Source: JAGQPD01 sp020426865
GTDB lineage: Bacteria; Planctomycetota; Planctomycetia; Pirellulales; Pirellulaceae
Length of the DNA stretch: 64,000 bases
Direction of reading: 5' to 3'
Assembly (NCBI GenBank): GCA_041399065.1
Contig: JAWKTN010000001.1
Coordinates: forward strand, 930,001 to 994,000
The notes below the pieces were generated by a model, which did not search any database, was not told the DNA's origin, and was given only the letters and a program-made list of their open reading frames with translations. Made by a program: the position numbers and the translations under genes. This document shows, one piece after another, positions 26,409-34,216 of the stretch. Numbering within the stretch: the first letter of the stretch is position 1; the number at the start of each line of letters is the position of its first letter.

Positions 26409-27278
26409 ATGCGAAGCCGATTATTCGGGTTGCTGGCCATGGTAGTGCTGTGCAGCCCATGTGGAGCGTTTGCAGATGACACGGCGATTGCCCAGCAGAT
26501 CGCCGAGCAGCTGCGAATTCAGCAGCACTTGAGCAATCTCAAGGGCTTCCAGATCAACGTGAATGTCGAAGACGGAACGGTCTGGATGAAGGGAGAAGTC
26601 GGAAATGAATCGCAACGTGCGTTGGCACTCGACCTGGCTCGCCGCACCGCCGGCGTGAAGATGGTCGTCAACGACCTGACGATTCGCGAGAGCGGTCAAA
26701 TCGCTCGGACGTCAGCCAACATGCCGGAAGTCAGCGGCAGCGACGGCCGCGCACCGTCGGGCCCGTGGATGACAGGTGCGGCCAATGCCGTCATGAATGC
26801 CTGGTCGCCCAACGGCAGTCGTCCGACCGGATCGGTCGGTTCCGGTGCCGCTCGACCAGTGATGCCAGCGGCAGCGGTAGCCCCGCCGGTTCCATTGCAA
26901 CGCGCCTATCCGCAAGCCATGCAGGCCAATTACATGGCCGCCCGTGGCGGCGCACCCCAAGTGCGACAGGTTGCCGGGTACGCGGAAGGCTGTGGCGACG
27001 GTGGCTGTGCCGCCGACAGCTACGGCGGCGACTACACGGTTGGTGGCGCGTCTGGTGGCGGAGTCTACTACGATAACCCCAGCATGCCTGACTATGCCTG
27101 GCCGAGCTATGCATCGCACCCGAACTACGCTGCCGTGACATACCCTCGTCAGTACTCACCCACCGCTTGGCCGTACATTGGTCCGTTCTATCCCTATCCG
27201 CAAGTCCCGCTGGGATGGCGAAAAGTTTCGCTGGAATGGGATGACGGCTGGTGGTGGTTGGACTTCACTTCGAAGTAA
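26409..27278 (+). CDS. Exported BON-domain protein with Gly/Pro/Tyr-rich tail
   Basis: 289 residues. AGGAGGGGG directly before the ATG at 26409 is a strong Shine-Dalgarno and rejects the upstream extension. A signal peptide (LLAMVVLCSPCGAFA) is followed by one BON domain (about 25-90): AIAQQIAEQLRIQQHL, VNVEDGTVWMKGEVGN and GVKMVVNDLTI. BON domains bind membranes or phospholipids and occur in OsmY and secretins. The tail from about 100 is low-complexity, first Ala/Pro-rich, then Gly/Tyr-rich (GGDYTVGGASGGG), ending in aromatic YPYPQVPLGWRKVSLEWDD. Likely envelope-associated. A terminator follows at 27334. Confidence 0.82.
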   Translation: MRSRLFGLLAMVVLCSPCGAFADDTAIAQQIAEQLRIQQHLSNLKGFQINVNVEDGTVWMKGEVGNESQRALALDLARRTAGVKMVVNDLTIRESGQIARTSANMPEVSGSDGRAPSGPWMTGAANAVMNAWSPNGSRPTGSVGSGAARPVMPAAAVAPPVPLQRAYPQAMQANYMAARGGAPQVRQVAGYAEGCGDGGCAADSYGGDYTVGGASGGGVYYDNPSMPDYAWPSYASHPNYAAVTYPRQYSPTAWPYIGPFYPYPQVPLGWRKVSLEWDDGWWWLDFTSK

Positions 27279-27333
27279 CGAATCGCCCCGCGAGCGAGAT
27301 GACAAACGAAAAAACCTTGTGAGCAGCGAAGGG

Positions 27334-27360
27334 CCGCGGTCGAATCGATCGCGGCTTTTC
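27334..27360 (+). terminator. Factor-independent terminator after BON gene
   Basis: gccgcgg-tcga pairs with tcgat-cgcggc around a short loop and is followed directly by four T. It lies 56 bp past the stop of the BON-domain gene. Confidence 0.65.
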
Positions 27361-27551
27361 GCGTTGGCGGGCAGCCAGCTCGTGGCTCCCAGCGACTTTG
27401 CCAAGCCGATCTGTCAGCGCGGTTGAGTTTTCCGATTATTCCATCGCACAACCGGAAAAAGCCACAAGTTTCCCCCAGCTTAGCTCGATATCTAAATTAG
27501 ATTTCCTGGTACATCCAGAATTCTCCACCGAAACAAGGCGAAGGGATTCCC

Positions 27552-28121
27552 ATGTTCATCAAACAAAGTCGATTTGCCGTGCTGACGATTCTGGCAATCG
27601 CCGGTCTATCGTCAACTGGCTGCATCAGCCGTGGCCCGAATCTCGGAATTTTCGCGATTCCCATTCCCATCAGTCCCTATTTCCAGGACCGGGAAGAACG
27701 CGAATTCTACGAACACGAACGGTACGAGCGAGTACCGATCCTGGGACCAATCACCAAAGGTGGACCAGCTATCGCATTGGACCCGCCCAGCGATGACCAA
27801 ATCATGCGCGCGATTGAGAAACTGCACCCGGTATCGGGCGGCATTCCATTCTTCCACGAAAAACAACGTAACAACGTGCGGATCGTCAAGGAATTAATCG
27901 CCGACTATGTCGATCCACCCCGCGTCATGCCACTGGTAGGCCCCGTTCAACAGCACCACGCCCACTACAAATGCACGGTCTATTATTCCGAAACAACACG
28001 CAACGGTTGGCCGCTACCCTATACGACCGTTGACGAAGACTCTGTCGAGGTGGTCTATATCGATCATAACCATCTCCACATAGTCGGCGACGTCGACACC
28101 GGACCTAGTTCCAATTACTAG
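27552..28121 (+). CDS. Putative lipoprotein, unknown
   Basis: 189 residues with AAGGG upstream. The N-terminus MFIKQSRFAVLTILAIAG leads to the lipobox LSSTGC, with Cys24 as the acylation site. A short Pro/Ile-rich segment (IFAIPIPISPYFQDREER) is followed by charged YEHERYERVP, and the C-terminal half contains the His-rich QQHHAHYKCTVYYSE and VDEDSVEVVYIDHNHLHIV. No named family is recognised; similar short lipoproteins are common in Planctomycetes. A strong terminator follows. Confidence 0.8.
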   Translation: MFIKQSRFAVLTILAIAGLSSTGCISRGPNLGIFAIPIPISPYFQDREEREFYEHERYERVPILGPITKGGPAIALDPPSDDQIMRAIEKLHPVSGGIPFFHEKQRNNVRIVKELIADYVDPPRVMPLVGPVQQHHAHYKCTVYYSETTRNGWPLPYTTVDEDSVEVVYIDHNHLHIVGDVDTGPSSNY

Positions 28122-28152
28122 CCCGTTGCTCGACGCGCGAAATTCCTTCGCA

Positions 28153-28189
28153 CCCCTGAGTTGCCCCGGCAACTCGGGGGTCCTTTTTT
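28153..28189 (+). terminator. Strong factor-independent terminator
   Basis: cccctgagttgcc pairs with ggcaactcgggg across a two-base loop and is followed by tcctttttt. It lies 32 bp after the lipoprotein stop. Confidence 0.9.
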
Positions 28190-28200
28190 GCGCCTCGGCA

Positions 28201-28364
28201 TAGCTTGACCGCGAGGTAACTTAACCTCTCCGAGTCGAGCACACCCCGCGTCCGCATCCTCACTCTTCGGTGTTACAAAGCACTAGGGGCAACACGCAAT
28301 GATGTGACACACGTTGCTCACATGCGGTACAAATCAATCAACCCGACTCGGAGAGGTCAAGCTA
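28201..28364. repeat. Interrupted inverted repeat overlapping a stop codon
   Basis: The right arm cgactcggagaggtcaagcta (28344-28364) has as its partner on the left tagcttgacc (28201-28210) plus cctctccgagtcg (28225-28237). The left halves are separated by a 14-base insertion (28211-28224). The right arm contains the TAG stop of the PAP2 gene. The enclosed 100 bp have no gene. Symmetry with a small interruption suggests the ends of an old mobile or palindromic element, or a long RNA stem. Confidence 0.7.
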
Positions 28365-29405
28365 CGATAGAGGACGGCCGAGTTCCGACTCGGTGATCCG
28401 AGCAATATTCGGTCGAGGTGCCTTCACTCGCGGTGCTTGCTGTTGCTCGACCGCCCCTGCACTGCTCGTACGCACGTGCATCATCGGTACACGCCCTCCG
28501 CTCTCCTTCGCCTCGGGAGTCTCCTCGACAACGCGTTCCGACACGCGTTCCGCAACTCGCTGGGCTCCATCATGAGTCCGACGCAAAATCGTCATCACGG
28601 AACGGAACAACATTCGCCCCCCCCTGTCGACGAAGATCACGACTGGCACCACCACCATCTGCAACAGACCATTCAGCGGCGTGGCATAAAGCCAACTCGT
28701 ACAGATCAACGACATGACAAGGCTGCCTATGGCGATGTCTGTAAACCAATGCCCTCCGGCAATCAATCGTGGCATGGCAAACACGACGGCATACACCGCT
28801 GCCAACACGGCGTGCCCGTAGGCCTGATGGAACACGAAAAACATCACCACCGAAATCAAGACGAAACCATGATCACCCGGAAACGAATAGGGCGACGATC
28901 CCTTGGCGGCGACCCCGTCCACCGCGCCCTCCACAGAGATCGATTCTTCGATCACCAGTGACGGGCTGGCGCGATGGTAGGTAAGCGTTGGGCCATGCAC
29001 CACCGCCGTGGTCGCCGTTCGCGTCAATAACACCGCCAATGCCAGAATTACCGCAGTGGCAAATCGTCGGACCCGTGCCGGTTGCGGCACCCGATGGATC
29101 CAGTGCCATACCAAACCGAAAAGCAGCACTGCCGGCACCAGGTCGAACATACGATGGTTCATGATCGCACATATCTTCAGCCACTGTCCGCCCGAAGAAA
29201 GGGTTCCGTTCAATCGCCGAAATACCCAGGTATCGAATTGGTCCCAATACACACGTGTCGCCGGCAGGATCCACGAAGCAAGCAGGACGATGGCGACGAT
29301 GTGCGAGTCCAACCAAGCGCGAAGACTGCCAGGCTGACTCTCATCGTCAACAACTTCCTGACGCATCTCTTTGTCCGACTGGCTGCTGCGAAAACGGACC
29401 AACAT
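28362..29405 (-). CDS. PAP2-family membrane phosphatase
   Basis: 347 residues from the ATG at 29405, with GGAGGGAG eight bases upstream; the TTG-started frame would include this Shine-Dalgarno. Six hydrophobic segments are likely. SSPYSFPGDHGFVLIS matches PAP2 motif 2 (PSGH-type, here PGDH), and MPRLIAGGHWFTDIAIGS matches motif 3 (SRxxxxxHxxxD) with catalytic His and Asp; motif 1 (KxxxxxxRP) is not clear. PAP2 enzymes remove phosphate from lipid carriers such as undecaprenyl pyrophosphate, phosphatidate or lipid A. The last 90 residues are a charged cytoplasmic tail (ERVSERVVEETPEAKES) not typical of the family. It diverges from the TPR operon. Confidence 0.82.
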   Translation of the reverse strand: MLVRFRSSQSDKEMRQEVVDDESQPGSLRAWLDSHIVAIVLLASWILPATRVYWDQFDTWVFRRLNGTLSSGGQWLKICAIMNHRMFDLVPAVLLFGLVWHWIHRVPQPARVRRFATAVILALAVLLTRTATTAVVHGPTLTYHRASPSLVIEESISVEGAVDGVAAKGSSPYSFPGDHGFVLISVVMFFVFHQAYGHAVLAAVYAVVFAMPRLIAGGHWFTDIAIGSLVMSLICTSWLYATPLNGLLQMVVVPVVIFVDRGGRMLFRSVMTILRRTHDGAQRVAERVSERVVEETPEAKESGGRVPMMHVRTSSAGAVEQQQAPRVKAPRPNIARITESELGRPLS

Positions 29406-29604
29406 GGATGAGCTCCCTCCCAATGGTGTTGCAATCGCGTGCAGCAGTCATTGCCGCACGGTCGACAAGATTACCGGCGGCTCGGTTCCATGGCAATAGA
29501 ATCTCCGCCCGACACGCAGTCAGCACTGCTAGCACGCGGGCTGTCTGCTATTGTCGATAAGGGATCTCGGGCGTTAGGATAAGAGGCGTAGAACAGAACC
29601 GATT

Positions 29605-32600
29605 ATGGAGAGATCGGTCTCGAAGGCGCACACAATCGCCCCAGCGGCAAGGACATGGATGGTTTTGCAGGCGCGGTTCAAGTCGACCGGCAATCATACG
29701 ACAGCAGCGGCACAAGTCTCGGGGCCGATCGCGAAGGCCGTTGTGTGCAGGGTCGTGTGCAGGTGCGCATACTCGTTGTTGGCGATAACAATGGTCGCGG
29801 TACCGGTACGCGCCCAGTCGGTGCGTGAGCAATACCAGCGGGCGGCACAGCTTTACGAGGGTGCTCAATTCGCGGAGGCCGCGCGCGAGTTGGCTCGATT
29901 CGTCCAGCAATACCCGAGCGATCCGTGGACGGCCGACGCGACATTCTATTGTGGTGAGGCATTGGTGCAAATCCATGACTATGCCGAAGCGTTGCCGTGG
30001 TTTGAGCGATACTTGAAGCGGGCCGATTCAACCCGATCCCAGCATGTCCAGCGTTCGACTTTTCGGATCGGACAATGTGCCTATTTTACGCAAAAGCCCG
30101 AAATGGCCCGCCAGTGGTTGGAACGCTTTCATCGCGACTTTCCGCAAGACCCGCTCAACGCCTTCGCGCTGCCGTATCTGGCGGAGCTCACCCAACGAGC
30201 CAACAACCTGTCGCTTGCGAAGTCGTATTTTGAAGAGGCGCTTCAATCGTTCGCGCAAGGTGAAATGGTACCGGAGTGCCATTATGGGTTGGCCACGATC
30301 GCGGAATCGTCATGTGATTGGGGGACAGCACAACGGGAATACACCGCAGCCGTGGCCAACGACCAAGGACGGGTGAGTGACCGGGCGTATTATCGGCTAG
30401 GGTTGCTACAATATGGCAAACTGCACGACCCCGAAATGGCGAAGCAGAGTTTCGCCAAAGTGGTCGCGGAGTATCCAACCAGTTCGCTCTTCGACGACGC
30501 TTCCTATTGGCTGTCAGTCTGTCGCATGTCGCAAGGTGATTTTTCGCAGGCGGCAGCAGGTTTTGCCGGGTTGCTACAACGCCGATCGTCCGAAACCGGC
30601 GTGCCCGCCACGACCGCGCAGAATAATGAACTGTTGGCGGCCGCCTGTTACTATCTGGGCGAATGCTATCGGCGAAACAAGCAGTGGAACGACGCCGAAA
30701 AAGCATTCGCCACCGGCATGGAGGATTGGCCCGACTCGCAGTGGCTGGACGATTACCATTGCGGTCGCACACTGGTATTGCTCGGCCAACAGCAATGGGA
30801 CGAAGCGCAACGCGCCTTTGCCGCCCTTCGTGCCGCTGCGCCCGACTCGAAGCGAACCGGGGAGCTCCGCCGAGCCTTAGGGCATCACCTGGTGGCGGCC
30901 AACCAATACGCCCGCGCCGCTGATCTGCTGCAGGCAGAACTGCAGGACCCCGACGCCATCGACGTACAAGCGATGGACTGGTATCTGGTGGCGATTGCCG
31001 AGCTGGGCCACAAGCAGTACGACGCATGCCTGTCAGCCATCGGACGCACGGTATCGGCGACACGTCCGTCGACCATGTCGCTACCCGACAACATCCACGT
31101 AATCCAGGGGCTGGCGTACCTCGGTACTCGCCAATTCGGACCAGCCGAGCAAGCGTTCGCTGAGTACTTGCAGCAACCACGCGCAGCCGAGCTGGCGGAC
31201 GTCGCTCGAGCTCGAGCCAACCTCGCGATCGCCTTGGCGGGACAACAGAAGTTCGCACAAGCGACAACGGCATACGAGCAATATATTGACAACCATCCGC
31301 AGGACCCGGCAATTCTTCTCACGACGATGCACCTGGCAGAATTGGCCTACGAGGCTGGTGATCGTCAGTCGGCTCGGCCTTGGTTCACGCGTCTGGCAAC
31401 TGACGGACAATCGGAGTCCCATCGGGCACGGGGTCGCAGCGGCCTGGCGTGGTGTGACATCACCACCGATGCTCCCCATCCCCCCTCCCCTGCCACCGAA
31501 ACAAACGGAATCGGCACCAATGGCGGCAGTGCCTCTGAACTGGCACACTCGCAACCACCCGCACTTCATCCCGCTCGAACTGAATCGACCAATCAGCCGC
31601 CCGATACCGATGTCGGCAGCTCGGGCGACGAAAAAATTCTCACGGCCCGAGCCATGGAACAACGGGGGGATACCGAGAATGCGTTAAACCTGTATCGCGA
31701 TGCAATGACGGACACATCAGCTTCGCAGCGGCATGTCGCCTTACTTCGTGGTGCGGTACTTGCGCGCGATGCACAACAATATGTGGCAGCAATACAATGG
31801 CTGAGTGAGTTCCTGACGACGTACGCTGATCACGAACGTGTCCCCGAGGCATTGTTCGAGCGCGCATGGTTATACGCCGAAGAGGGCGAAACGGAACAGT
31901 CACTGGCGGACTTTCGCCGGATCTATGTCGATTTCGCCAGCAGCCCCCATTGGCCCGATGCAGCCTTTCGACTGGCCCAACACGCGGCGGCCAACAGGCA
32001 AACCGGGGAAGTGGAACACTTGGTGAACTCGATCCTGCAACAGGATCCACACAGTGACGTCGCCGCGCGGGCGTTGTTTCTTACCGGCCAGATCGCCGCC
32101 GCCGACGGCCGCTGGCACGATACCGAACAAATCATGCGACGACTTACCACCAGCTTTCCACCGAACGAACTGATCGCCATTGCCAGCTACTGGCTGGCCG
32201 AGTCACTGTATCGTCAATCACGGTGGTCCGACGCACAACAGGAACTCCAGCGTCAGATCAAGGAAGATGCGTTGCCTCGTTCATGGCACGATCTAGCGAT
32301 GCTGCGGCTGGCACAATCGCTGGCACACCAGCGCAATTGGAAAGATGCCGAGTCCATTGCCAAACAACTGCATGAGGCCGCACCAGACTTTGAGCAAGAC
32401 TATGAAGTCGACTACCTGTTGGGACGATGCCAGGCAGCGCAAGCCCGTTTTCACGATGCCCGCCAATCCTACCGGCGTGTGACGACCAATCGCAATCCGC
32501 ACGCGCAAGAGACCGCCGCGATGGCCCAGTGGATGATCGGTGAATCGTTCATGCACCAACAGCAATATGACGAGGCCATTCTGGCGTTTCAGGCCGTGGA

Positions 32601-32826
32601 GGTCAATTATCCATTGCCCCGATGGCAGTCGCTGGCCCTATTGGAAATCGGTGCCTGCTACGAAGCGATCGGCGATCACCGCGCCGCCGTCGCAGCGTAT
32701 GCACAGGTCATGCAGCAATTCCCTGCTTCTACGACTGCCCAAGACGCATCGCAACGCTTGGAAAAAATGCAAACACAAACCAATCCGTATCAATCTCGAA
32801 CCACGACGAAAGACCAGACACGATGA
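29605..32826 (+). CDS. Large exported TPR protein, first gene of ExbB/ExbD operon
   Basis: 1073 residues. The likely signal peptide lies late (about residues 43-71, VVCRCAYSLLAITMVAVPVRAQ), so a start internal to the frame (for instance Met19 or a later GTG) is possible. From about 72 the chain is a succession of TPR helices (AQLYEGAQFAEAARELARF, TFYCGEALVQIHDYAEALPW), perhaps 20 in all, of the kind found in BamD and CpoB/YbgF. A Pro/Thr/Ser linker at about 625-670 splits them into two blocks. The stop overlaps the ExbB start (ATGATG), indicating coupled translation. In the Tol-Pal system TPR proteins connect the energised complex to envelope synthesis; a similar role here is inference. Confidence 0.85.
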   Translation: MERSVSKAHTIAPAARTWMVLQARFKSTGNHTTAAAQVSGPIAKAVVCRVVCRCAYSLLAITMVAVPVRAQSVREQYQRAAQLYEGAQFAEAARELARFVQQYPSDPWTADATFYCGEALVQIHDYAEALPWFERYLKRADSTRSQHVQRSTFRIGQCAYFTQKPEMARQWLERFHRDFPQDPLNAFALPYLAELTQRANNLSLAKSYFEEALQSFAQGEMVPECHYGLATIAESSCDWGTAQREYTAAVANDQGRVSDRAYYRLGLLQYGKLHDPEMAKQSFAKVVAEYPTSSLFDDASYWLSVCRMSQGDFSQAAAGFAGLLQRRSSETGVPATTAQNNELLAAACYYLGECYRRNKQWNDAEKAFATGMEDWPDSQWLDDYHCGRTLVLLGQQQWDEAQRAFAALRAAAPDSKRTGELRRALGHHLVAANQYARAADLLQAELQDPDAIDVQAMDWYLVAIAELGHKQYDACLSAIGRTVSATRPSTMSLPDNIHVIQGLAYLGTRQFGPAEQAFAEYLQQPRAAELADVARARANLAIALAGQQKFAQATTAYEQYIDNHPQDPAILLTTMHLAELAYEAGDRQSARPWFTRLATDGQSESHRARGRSGLAWCDITTDAPHPPSPATETNGIGTNGGSASELAHSQPPALHPARTESTNQPPDTDVGSSGDEKILTARAMEQRGDTENALNLYRDAMTDTSASQRHVALLRGAVLARDAQQYVAAIQWLSEFLTTYADHERVPEALFERAWLYAEEGETEQSLADFRRIYVDFASSPHWPDAAFRLAQHAAANRQTGEVEHLVNSILQQDPHSDVAARALFLTGQIAAADGRWHDTEQIMRRLTTSFPPNELIAIASYWLAESLYRQSRWSDAQQELQRQIKEDALPRSWHDLAMLRLAQSLAHQRNWKDAESIAKQLHEAAPDFEQDYEVDYLLGRCQAAQARFHDARQSYRRVTTNRNPHAQETAAMAQWMIGESFMHQQQYDEAILAFQAVEVNYPLPRWQSLALLEIGACYEAIGDHRAAVAAYAQVMQQFPASTTAQDASQRLEKMQTQTNPYQSRTTTKDQTR

Positions 32827-33740
32827 TGACGGCGAAACGGCACTCGCAATTGGATAACGACACCCACCCCATCGGCTCGGCCGCGCGACGATCGCTGGCC
32901 AAGGCCGGAATTGCCGCCGCGCTCGTGCTACTGCTCGTTTCCGGTGGCCGGGCAACGGGGCAAACGGACCCCCTGCCACCAAATATCCAAATCGGTCCGT
33001 CCGCGTCGGGCACTATTCCGCCGACGAACGACACCCCGATACCGCACACACCGGGCGGCATCAATTTCTCAGCAGCCGGCTTGTTCAGCGCCCTGCGCGA
33101 TGGCGGTCCTATCATGATCCCCATCGCCGGCTGTTCGTTCTTGCTGTTCGTCTTCATCTTTGAACGCGCCATTTCCTTACGCCGCGGTCGCGTCATTCCC
33201 CGGCATTTTGTGCGACGATTCATCCAACAATTACAGGAAGACGAACTCGATCAACAAGAGGCCCTCGTTCGCTGCCGAGAAAATCGCAGCCCCGTGGCAG
33301 AGGTCTTCGCCGCCGGTGTGATGAAATGGGACAAGCCGTCTGTCGAAGTCGAACAGGCAATTATCGATGCGGGAGAACGAGCTGCCAACGGGCTACGCAG
33401 CTATTTGCGACTGTTCAACGGAATCTCCACCATCAGCCCCCTGCTCGGCCTCCTCGGAACCGTGTCAGGCATGATCAGCGCCTTCAACTGCATCGCCGCC
33501 GCCGACGCCATGGGGCGACCGGAACTGCTCGCCACCGGCATCAGCCAGGCCCTGCTCACGACCGCCGCTGGCCTGACCGTCGCCATCCCCGCGATCGTGG
33601 CCCACCTGTTCTTCTCCAGTCGCGTCGATCGACTTGTCATGGACATCGACTCGCTCGGCCAACAAGTCGTCAACGCCGTCGCATGCGACACATACAAAGA
33701 AAAACCAGCCCGGAAGAAACCGCGCACCCGCGCGGCATAA
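32823..33740 (+). CDS. ExbB/TolQ/MotA-family proton channel protein
   Basis: 305 residues from the ATG overlapping the TPR stop. The first 45 residues carry a signal-like segment (AGIAAALVLLLVSGGRATG) and a Pro-rich periplasmic stretch, longer than in E. coli ExbB. Three membrane helices then follow in the canonical order: GGPIMIPIAGCSFLLFVFIF, STISPLLGLLGTVSGMISAF (LLGTVxGM motif) and QALLTTAAGLTVAIPAIVAH (TTAxGLxVAIPA motif). With ExbD it forms a proton-motive-force-driven stator that moves a TonB-type protein. Gene order TPR-ExbB-ExbD-TonB-like makes this one operon. Confidence 0.95.
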   Translation: MMTAKRHSQLDNDTHPIGSAARRSLAKAGIAAALVLLLVSGGRATGQTDPLPPNIQIGPSASGTIPPTNDTPIPHTPGGINFSAAGLFSALRDGGPIMIPIAGCSFLLFVFIFERAISLRRGRVIPRHFVRRFIQQLQEDELDQQEALVRCRENRSPVAEVFAAGVMKWDKPSVEVEQAIIDAGERAANGLRSYLRLFNGISTISPLLGLLGTVSGMISAFNCIAAADAMGRPELLATGISQALLTTAAGLTVAIPAIVAHLFFSSRVDRLVMDIDSLGQQVVNAVACDTYKEKPARKKPRTRAA

Positions 33741-33785
33741 TACTATACATACAAACACTACCGTAAGATTAAATGGGCTACGACG

Positions 33786-34199
33786 ATGCCGCTAAAGACA
33801 ACTCAGAACGAAGAACCGGTACTGAACATGACGCCGATGATCGACGTCGTGTTTTTGTTGATCATCTTCTTTATGGTTGGGACGAAGTTTACGGATGAGG
33901 AGCGGAACATCAAGTTGCAGTTGCCGGAAGTGGGACGGTCGGGAGCGTTGAGTGCGGCGCCGGAGAAGAAAGTCGTCAACATTTACCGGGACGGCACGAT
34001 TACGCTGGACCAGCGGGACGTAACGCTGGAACAATTGACAAACGACTTGCAGCGGGCACGAGGGGAGTACGCGGATTTGGGCGTGGCGGTGCGGGGCGAT
34101 GGCGAGATTCAGTATAAATATGTCGCGTCGGTGTTGGGTGCGGTTCGGGCGTCGGGGGTGCGTGACATGGCGATTACGGTGAAGACGACGCAGCGCTAG
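33786..34199 (+). CDS. ExbD/TolR-family biopolymer transport protein
   Basis: 137 residues. A short cytoplasmic N-terminus leads to one membrane helix, NMTPMIDVVFLLIIFFMV, whose Asp20 is the conserved proton-carrying residue of ExbD/TolR. The periplasmic domain contains VVNIYRDGTITLDQRDV and VASVLGAVRASGVRDMAITV, the usual ExbD C-terminal fold. It starts 45 bp after the ExbB stop and precedes the TonB-like gene by 17 bp. Confidence 0.95.
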   Translation: MPLKTTQNEEPVLNMTPMIDVVFLLIIFFMVGTKFTDEERNIKLQLPEVGRSGALSAAPEKKVVNIYRDGTITLDQRDVTLEQLTNDLQRARGEYADLGVAVRGDGEIQYKYVASVLGAVRASGVRDMAITVKTTQR

Positions 34200-34216
34200 G
34201 GGGACAGAGCGAACGG

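Noticed and set aside
30188..31312. Minus-strand frame of 374 residues inside the TPR gene
   Set aside because: Arg/Pro-rich antisense shadow; the plus frame has consistent TPR periodicity and operon context.
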